DNA from: REEB85 sp018971455
GTDB taxonomy: Bacteria; Pseudomonadota; Alphaproteobacteria; Acetobacterales; Acetobacteraceae
NCBI GenBank assembly: GCA_028871195.1
Contig: JAGWNT010000110.1
Coordinates: forward strand, 1-11,196
Direction of reading: 5' to 3'
Length of the DNA: 11,196 bases
The notes under the pieces were generated by a model. It was given only the letters and a program-made list of their open reading frames with translations. It searched no databases and was not told where the DNA came from. Positions 6,615 through 11,196 of the stretch are shown here, piece by piece. The position numbers and the translations under genes are program-made. Each line of letters starts with the position of its first letter. Within the stretch, counting starts at the first letter, position 1.

Positions 6615-7655
6615 ATGCCCGACTTCGCCCCCGTCCGCTACGGCATCCTGGGTGCCGCCAACATCGCCCGCCAGTTCACCCGCGGCCTCGCCGGCTCGAG
6701 CGTGGCGACGGTGGATGCAGTGGCCAGTCGGGGCGGCGAGAAGGCCGCCGCCTTCGCGGCCGAACTGGGCATCCCGCGCTCGCACGCCTCCTACGAGGCC
6801 CTGCTCGCCGACCCTGCGATCGAGGCGATCTACATCCCGCTGCCCAATACCATGCACGCCGAATGGGCGATCCGCGCCGCCGATGCCGGCAAGCACGTGC
6901 TGTGCGAAAAGCCGCTGGCGATGGGCGGCGCCGAGGCGCGCGCCATGTTCGCCGCGGCCAGTGCCGCCGGGGTCCACCTCGTCGAGGCCTATCCCTACAT
7001 GTCCCAACCGCAGACCCTGCGCCTGCGCGCCCTGCTCGGCGAGGGCGCGCTTGGCCGGATCCAGCTGGTCAGTGCCGCCTTCGGCTTCGCCATCGTCACC
7101 CCGGACGGCGCGCCGACCGGCGACCCCACCAATATCCGCCTCGACCCGGCGCGCGGCGGCGGCGCGCTGCTCGATGCCGGAACCTATGCCATGAGCATGG
7201 TGCGCATCGCCGCCGGCGAGCGGCCGACGCGGGTGCTGGCCACCGCGCGCTGGACGCAGACCAAGGTGGACCAGACGGTCGCCGCCACCCTCATTTTCCC
7301 CTCCGGCGCCATCGGCCAGCTCACCTGCAGCCTGGCGACCTCCGGCCACCGCCACGCCGTGGTGATCGGCGAGCGCGGCGTGGTCGAGACCAGCTTCAGC
7401 AACCACGCGCCACCCGAGGGCGGCCTGTCGCTGCGCGTCAAGCGCGGCATTCCGGGGACGATTCCGTTCGAGACCGAGGACGTGCCCGCCGGCGACGGGT
7501 TCCGCGCCGAGGGCGAATCCTTCGCCCGCATGGTCCGCCTCGGGGCCGCCCACTGGAACGGCGCGAGCGCGGCGGAATCGATCGACACGGCGCTCGCCCT
7601 GGAAGCCATCGCCGCCAGCGCCCACAGCGGCGACTGGGTCGAGATCGCCGCGTAG
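6615..7655 (+). CDS. Gfo/Idh/MocA-family NAD(P)-dependent oxidoreductase
   Basis: A 346-residue protein of the Gfo/Idh/MocA superfamily, a usual length. The N-terminal Rossmann fold has the dinucleotide-binding loop GILGAANIA (10-18), the strand-helix pattern ending in IYIPLPNTMHAEW (72-84) and the hallmark EKP (98-100), whose lysine helps catalysis. The C-terminal alpha/beta domain carries GGGALLDAGTYAMSMVR (181-197) with D187 and Y191 at the position of the family's usual D-x-G-x-H/Y motif. No signal peptide is visible, so it should be cytosolic. The pattern resembles dihydrodiol dehydrogenase or glucose-fructose oxidoreductase relatives, but the substrate cannot be read from the sequence. 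GAGG lies 8 nt before the ATG. It is divergent from rpmI and has no obvious functional link to its neighbours. Family call is firm; substrate unknown. Confidence 0.9.
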   Translation: MPDFAPVRYGILGAANIARQFTRGLAGSSVATVDAVASRGGEKAAAFAAELGIPRSHASYEALLADPAIEAIYIPLPNTMHAEWAIRAADAGKHVLCEKPLAMGGAEARAMFAAASAAGVHLVEAYPYMSQPQTLRLRALLGEGALGRIQLVSAAFGFAIVTPDGAPTGDPTNIRLDPARGGGALLDAGTYAMSMVRIAAGERPTRVLATARWTQTKVDQTVAATLIFPSGAIGQLTCSLATSGHRHAVVIGERGVVETSFSNHAPPEGGLSLRVKRGIPGTIPFETEDVPAGDGFRAEGESFARMVRLGAAHWNGASAAESIDTALALEAIAASAHSGDWVEIAA

Positions 7656-7666
7656 GGCAGCCCCGC

Positions 7667-7698
7667 GAGGGCGCGCCCTTTGTCGGCGGCGCGCCCTC
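7667..7698. repeat. 11-bp perfect inverted repeat between the oxidoreductase gene and dapF
   Basis: GAGGGCGCGCC (7667-7677) and GGCGCGCCCTC (7688-7698) are perfect inverted arms around a 10-base loop, 12 bp after the oxidoreductase stop. No T run follows on the plus strand, so if it ends transcription it does so without the usual tail. The loop holds the candidate -35 of dapF, so termination of the upstream gene and initiation of dapF would share the same DNA. It might also be an operator for dapF. Confidence 0.6.
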
Positions 7699-7707
7699 CC
7701 ATATAAG
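7680..7707 (+). promoter_or_regulatory. Candidate dapF promoter placing initiation at the start codon
   Basis: TTGTCG (7680-7685) and TATAAG (7702-7707) are separated by 16 bp. Six C bases follow the -10 and then comes the dapF ATG at 7714, so transcription would begin at or beside the A of the start codon. No Shine-Dalgarno sequence precedes this ATG. The -10 hexamer is identical to that of the rpmI promoter. Confidence 0.55.
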
Positions 7708-7713
7708 CCCCCC

Positions 7714-8550
7714 ATGAGCGCTTCCTTCCTCAAGATGCATGGCTGCGGGAACGATTTCGTCATCTTCGACGAGCGCGCCGGCGCGCTCGGCCTGACGCCG
7801 GCCCGCGCGGCGGCGATCTCCAACCGCCACACCGGCGTCGGCTGCGACCAGTTCATCGCCCTGGAGCCGCCGCCGGCCGGCAGCACGGCCGACCTTTTCA
7901 TGCGCATCCGCAATCCCGATGGCGGCGAGGCCGGCGCCTGCGGCAATGCCACACGCTGCGTCGCGCATCTCCTCGGCGCCGAGACCGGGCGGCGCGCCTT
8001 CACCATCCAGACCATTTCCGGCCTGCTGCCGGCCACCCTCCTGCCCGATGGGCGCGTCAGCGTGGACATGGGCCCGCCGCGCCTCTCCTGGCAGGACATC
8101 CCGCTCGCCCGCCCGATGGACACGCTGCATCTGGACCTCGCCGAGGGGCCGGTCTCCGACCCCGCCGGCCTCTCCATGGGCAACCCGCACGCCACCTTCT
8201 TCGTGCCCGATGTCGACTCCCTGCCGGTCGAGGCGCTCGGCCCGCGGCTGGAGCACGCCGCCCTGTTCCCGGACCGCGCCAATATCGGCTTCGCCACCAT
8301 CCTCGCCCCCGATCGCATCCGCCTGCGTCTGTGGGAGCGCGGGGCGGGATTGACGCTGGCCTGCGGTTCCGGCGCCTGCGCCACCCTGGTCAATGCCGCC
8401 CGCCGGGGCCTCACCGGCCGCCGCGCCACCATCCTGGCCGATGGCGGCGCGCTCGAGCTGGAATGGCGCGCCGACGACCATGTGCTGATGACCGGCCCGG
8501 CCGTCATCGCCTTCCGCGGCACGCTCGACCTCGCGGCCTACCCGGCATGA
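7714..8550 (+). CDS. dapF: Diaminopimelate epimerase
   Basis: A 278-residue cytosolic epimerase that converts LL-diaminopimelate to meso-diaminopimelate, the lysine precursor and peptidoglycan cross-linking residue. The two catalytic cysteines of this cofactor-free enzyme are present: C76 in GACGNATRC and C217 in ACGSGACAT, at the head of the two mirror-image domains. The N-terminal signature KMHGCGNDFV (8-16 region), the NPHATFF segment with H159 and the WERG segment with E208 complete the substrate site. Length is normal and the protein looks intact. The ATG has no ribosome-binding site but sits right after a -10-like hexamer. The stop overlaps the mtaB start (ATGA), so mtaB is probably translated by coupling. 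Confidence 0.97.
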   Translation: MSASFLKMHGCGNDFVIFDERAGALGLTPARAAAISNRHTGVGCDQFIALEPPPAGSTADLFMRIRNPDGGEAGACGNATRCVAHLLGAETGRRAFTIQTISGLLPATLLPDGRVSVDMGPPRLSWQDIPLARPMDTLHLDLAEGPVSDPAGLSMGNPHATFFVPDVDSLPVEALGPRLEHAALFPDRANIGFATILAPDRIRLRLWERGAGLTLACGSGACATLVNAARRGLTGRRATILADGGALELEWRADDHVLMTGPAVIAFRGTLDLAAYPA

Positions 8551-9767
8551 CGGAGATTCTGACCTTCGGCTGCCGGCTGAACACCTACGAGAGCGAGGTC
8601 ATGCGCGGCCACGCCGCCGCGCTTGCCGACACCATCATCGTCAATACCTGCGCCGTCACCGCCGAGGCCGAGCGGCAGGCCCGCCAGGCGATCCGCCGCG
8701 CCCATCGCGAGCGCCCAGAGGCGCGCATCGTCGTCACCGGCTGCGCAGCACAGATCGACCCCGGCGCCTGGGCTGCCCTGCCCGGCGTGGCGCGCGTGCT
8801 CGGCAACCAGGAGAAGCTGCTGGCCGAAAGCTGGACGGCAGACGCCCCCTCGGCGGTCTCCGACATCACGGCGGCGCGCGAGACGGCGGCGCATCTGGTC
8901 ACCGAATTCGCCGGCCGGGCGCGCGCCTTCGTGCAGGTGCAGCAGGGCTGCGACCACCGGTGCACGTTCTGCATCATTCCCTTCGGCCGCGGGCCGAGCC
9001 GCAGCGTGCCGATCGGCGCCGTGGTCGAGCAGGTCCGCGCCCTGGTCGCCCACGGCTACCGCGAAGTGGTGCTGACCGGAGTGGACATCACCAGCTACGG
9101 GCCGGACCTGCCCGGCGCCCCCAGCCTCGGCCAGCTCGCCCGCCGCCTGCTCGCCTGCGTGCCGGACCTGCCGCGCCTGCGCCTCTCCTCGCTCGACCCC
9201 GAGGAGATCGACGCCGATCTGTGGCGGCTGATCGCCGAGGAGGCGCGGCTGATGCCGCACCTGCACCTCTCGCTCCAGGCGGGCTCCGACCTCATCCTCA
9301 AGCGCATGAAGCGCCGCCATTCGCGCGCCGGCGCACTGGCAACCATCGCGCGCGCCCGTGCGCTGCGGCCCGGCATCGCCATCGGCGCCGACCTCATCGC
9401 CGGCTTCCCGACCGAGACGGAGAGCCTGTTCGCCGACACCCTCGCCATGGTCGAGGAGGCGGATATTCCGTTCCTGCACGTCTTTCCGTACAGCGAGCGC
9501 CCCGGCACGCCGGCCGCCCGCATGCCGGCGGTGGAAAAGGCGCTGCGCCGCGAGCGCGCGGCCCGGCTGCGCGCCGCCGGTGAGGCCGCCGCCACGCGCT
9601 TCTTCGCGGCGCAGATCGGCACGCGGGCCAGCGTGCTGGCCGAAACAGATGCGGCCGGCCACACCGAGCATTTCGCCCCCGTGCGCATCGCCGCCCCTCC
9701 CGGCGCGGTGCTGCAAGCCCGCATCATCGGCGCCGATGCCGCCGGCCTGCTGGCGGAACCCGCCTGA
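8547..9767 (+). CDS. mtaB: tRNA t6A37 methylthiotransferase MtaB
   Basis: A 406-residue radical-SAM methylthiotransferase, which adds a methylthio group to N6-threonylcarbamoyladenosine at position 37 of certain tRNAs (ms2t6A), stabilising decoding of A-starting codons. The N-terminal domain has the three auxiliary-cluster cysteines C9 (FGCRLN), C35 (NTCAVT) and C66 (TGCAAQ). The radical-SAM core has C135, C139 and C142 in QQGCDHRCTFCIIPFGRGPSRS (split: CDHRCTFC, then IIPFGRGPSRS). The substrate-binding TRAM-like tail is short. FGCRLN and the IIPFGRG wording favour MtaB over MiaB or RimO, which is family knowledge. The start at 8547 overlaps the dapF stop by 4 nt and gives the canonical N-terminus; a longer in-frame extension to 8331 lies inside dapF and is not credible. 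Its stop overlaps the ftsY ATG by one base. Confidence 0.94.
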   Translation: MTEILTFGCRLNTYESEVMRGHAAALADTIIVNTCAVTAEAERQARQAIRRAHRERPEARIVVTGCAAQIDPGAWAALPGVARVLGNQEKLLAESWTADAPSAVSDITAARETAAHLVTEFAGRARAFVQVQQGCDHRCTFCIIPFGRGPSRSVPIGAVVEQVRALVAHGYREVVLTGVDITSYGPDLPGAPSLGQLARRLLACVPDLPRLRLSSLDPEEIDADLWRLIAEEARLMPHLHLSLQAGSDLILKRMKRRHSRAGALATIARARALRPGIAIGADLIAGFPTETESLFADTLAMVEEADIPFLHVFPYSERPGTPAARMPAVEKALRRERAARLRAAGEAAATRFFAAQIGTRASVLAETDAAGHTEHFAPVRIAAPPGAVLQARIIGADAAGLLAEPA

Positions 9768-10699
9768 TGGCGCTTGGCGCATTCTTCTCCCGCCTCAAGC
9801 AGGGGCTCGCCCGCAGCACGCAGAAGCTCACCGAAGGCATCGGCGCGGTCTTCACCAGGCGCCGGCTCGATGACGCGGCTCTGCACGACCTCGAGGATCT
9901 GCTGATCGGCGCCGATCTCGGCCCGGAAGCGGCGGCCCGCATCATCGCCGCGTTCCGCCGCACCCGCTTCGGCACGGAGGTGACGGAGCCCGAGATCCGC
10001 GAGACGCTGGCCCAGGAAATCGCCACCATCCTCGCCCCGGTGGCCCGGCCGCTGACCATCGAGCCCGCGCACCGGCCGCATGTCGTGCTGATGGTCGGCG
10101 TCAACGGCACCGGCAAGACCACCACCATCGGCAAGCTCGCGCAGAGCTATCGCGAGCAGGGACTGCGCTGCATGCTCGCGGCCGGCGACACGTTTCGCGC
10201 CGCCGCCGTGGAACAGTTGCAGGTCTGGGGCCAGCGCAGCGGGGCGGGCGTGATCACCGCCCCGGCCAATTCCGACGCCGCGGGCCTCGCCTTCGACGCG
10301 CTGGCCCGTGCCCGCGCCGAGGGGGCGGACGTGCTGCTGATCGATACCGCCGGGCGCCTGCACAACAAGACCGCGCTGATGGAAGAGCTGCGCAAGATCA
10401 TCCGCGTGTTGCGCAAGCAGGATGCCACCGCGCCGCATTCCGTCCTGCTGGTGCTGGATGCCACCACCGGCCAGAACGCCGTGCAGCAGGTGAAGATCTT
10501 CAAGGAGATGGTGGATGTCACCGGCCTGGTGGTCACCAAGCTCGACGGCTCGGCGCGCGGCGGCGTGGTGGTGGCGCTGGCAGCGGGCTTCGGCCTGCCG
10601 GTGCACGCCGTCGGCGTCGGCGAGCAGGCCGGCGATCTGCGCCCGTTCGACGCCGCCGAATTCGCCCGCGGCCTGGTGGGCGCCGGCGACCAGGGCTGA
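9767..10699 (+). CDS. ftsY: Signal recognition particle receptor FtsY
   Basis: A 310-residue SRP-family GTPase that receives ribosome-nascent-chain-SRP complexes at the inner membrane and passes them to the Sec translocon. An amphipathic, basic N-terminal helix (about 1-30, from MALGAFFSRLKQGLARS) probably anchors it to lipid. It is followed by the N helical-bundle domain (about 30-100) and the G domain: GVNGTGKT (111-118), DTFRAAAVEQL (141-151), DTAGR (193-197), TKLDGSARGG (257-266) and GVGEQAGDL (283-291). The long acidic A domain found in E. coli FtsY is absent, as in many Alphaproteobacteria. The start overlaps the mtaB stop by one base (TGATG), so translation is probably coupled. It is the last gene of the plus-strand cluster and faces a convergent transporter gene 23 bp away. 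Confidence 0.97.
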   Translation: MALGAFFSRLKQGLARSTQKLTEGIGAVFTRRRLDDAALHDLEDLLIGADLGPEAAARIIAAFRRTRFGTEVTEPEIRETLAQEIATILAPVARPLTIEPAHRPHVVLMVGVNGTGKTTTIGKLAQSYREQGLRCMLAAGDTFRAAAVEQLQVWGQRSGAGVITAPANSDAAGLAFDALARARAEGADVLLIDTAGRLHNKTALMEELRKIIRVLRKQDATAPHSVLLVLDATTGQNAVQQVKIFKEMVDVTGLVVTKLDGSARGGVVVALAAGFGLPVHAVGVGEQAGDLRPFDAAEFARGLVGAGDQG

Positions 10700-10714
10700 G
10701 CCCGGCCCGCGCCG

Positions 10715-10736
10715 GCGGCAGGCTATCGGCTGCCGC
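10715..10736. repeat. 7-bp inverted repeat between convergent ftsY and the ABC ATPase gene
   Basis: GCGGCAG (10715-10721) and CTGCCGC (10730-10736) pair around an eight-base loop that contains the stop codon of the minus-strand transporter gene (10723-10725). Placed between convergent genes it could help end transcription from either side, but neither strand shows a T run. Confidence 0.35.
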
Positions 10737-11196
10737 GCAGGTGGCAGGCGACCCAATGCCCGCCCGCGTCCTGCTTGAGCGCCGGCACATCCTGGGCGCA
10801 GCGAGGCTCGGCAATCGGGCAGCGCGTGTGGAAATGGCACCCCGAGGGCGGTCGGATCGGGTTGGGCACATCGCCCTGCAGCATGATGCGCTTGCGCTTG
10901 ATGCTCGGGTCGGGGATCGGCACCGCGGAGAGCAGCGCCTCGGTATAGGGGTGCAGCGGATTGTCGTAGAGCGCGCGGGCCGTCGCAATCTCCACCACGC
11001 GGCCGAGATACATCACCGCGACCCGGTTGCTGATGTGCTCGACCACCGAGAGATCATGGGCGATGAAAAGGTAGGTAAGGCCGAACTTCTCCTGCAGATC
11101 CTCGAGCAGGTTGATGACCTGCGCCTGGATCGAGACATCGAGCGCCGAAACCGGCTCGTCGCAGACGATCAGTTTCGGCTTCACCGCCAGCGCGCG
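10723..11196 (-). CDS. Oligopeptide/dipeptide ABC transporter ATPase, C-terminal part (cut by the window edge)
   Basis: The last 157 residues of an ATP-binding subunit of a peptide/nickel-type importer (OppD/OppF/DppD/DppF family). The frame stays open to the right edge, so the N-terminus with Walker A lies outside the window; a GTG at 11184 is internal, not a start. Visible parts, numbered from the first codon in view: the residue run just after the ABC signature (ARAL is typical), Walker B LIVCDEP (9-15), the D-loop SALD (17-20), the switch histidine in FIAHDLSVVEH (44-54) and the oligopeptide transporter C-terminal domain. That domain has four cysteines, C120, C126, C133 and C151, in the pattern known to hold an iron-sulphur cluster in some relatives. 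The conserved PPSGCHFHTRCP stretch is typical. Whether it is the D or F subunit cannot be decided from this fragment. Confidence 0.93.
   Translation of the reverse strand, partial: RALAVKPKLIVCDEPVSALDVSIQAQVINLLEDLQEKFGLTYLFIAHDLSVVEHISNRVAVMYLGRVVEIATARALYDNPLHPYTEALLSAVPIPDPSIKRKRIMLQGDVPNPIRPPSGCHFHTRCPIAEPRCAQDVPALKQDAGGHWVACHLRGSR

Noticed and set aside
8331..8546. A longer mtaB starting inside dapF
   Set aside because: The extra 72 residues are an out-of-frame reading of dapF with no methylthiotransferase similarity, and the 4-nt ATGA overlap start gives the canonical N-terminus.
9095..10840. A 581-codon open frame on the minus strand opposite mtaB and ftsY
   Set aside because: It spans two certain genes and their junction and is low-complexity in composition, as expected for an antisense shadow.
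1..11196. Search for CRISPR arrays, insertion sequences, integrases, toxin-antitoxin pairs and defence genes
   Set aside because: No regularly spaced repeats, no long terminal inverted repeats and no protein of these kinds were seen; the plus and minus strands are filled with housekeeping genes.

Overview
This window looks like a stretch of a very GC-rich alphaproteobacterial chromosome made almost entirely of housekeeping genes. The tight dapF-mtaB-ftsY cluster and the rpmI-rplT-pheS-pheT order are both familiar from Alphaproteobacteria. The wording of PheT around its inserted loop suggests the Acetobacterales/Rhodospirillales side, but that is recalled from family knowledge and only tentative. 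I see no phage, transposon, CRISPR array, toxin-antitoxin or defence genes, and no candidate for a wholly new system.

Layout. (1) 1-232: no convincing gene; two hairpins and a short AT-rich patch. (2) 233-322, minus: tRNA-Ser(GGA) with its CCA encoded. (3) 379-6393, minus: a five-gene translation cluster, read from the right as rpmI (L35), rplT (L20), pheS and pheT (the two subunits of phenylalanyl-tRNA synthetase) and lepA (EF-4). A good sigma-70-type promoter lies at 6482-6510. A strong intrinsic terminator or attenuator lies between rplT and pheS. A possible internal promoter overlaps the pheT stop and would serve lepA. (4) 6394-6614: divergent control region. (5) 6615-7655, plus: a Gfo/Idh/MocA-family NAD(P)-dependent oxidoreductase of unknown substrate. 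(6) 7714-10699, plus: dapF, mtaB and ftsY, each overlapping the next by 4 nt or 1 nt. (7) 10723 to the right edge, minus: the C-terminal part of an oligopeptide/dipeptide ABC-transporter ATPase, convergent with ftsY.

How the genes work together. The minus-strand block supplies ribosome components (L35, L20), charges tRNA-Phe (PheST) and provides a ribosome-associated GTPase (LepA), with a serine tRNA beyond it. The plus-strand block is functionally mixed: cell-wall/lysine precursor synthesis (DapF), tRNA anticodon-loop modification (MtaB) and membrane protein targeting (FtsY), held together by translational coupling.

The most interesting signals are regulatory. dapF, and less certainly lepA, has a -10-like hexamer ending exactly 7 nt before its ATG and no Shine-Dalgarno sequence, which is what a leaderless mRNA start would look like. 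The rplT/pheS terminator sits directly against the pheS ribosome-binding site. PheT carries about 27 extra residues inside the acidic Mg2+-binding motif of its B5 domain.
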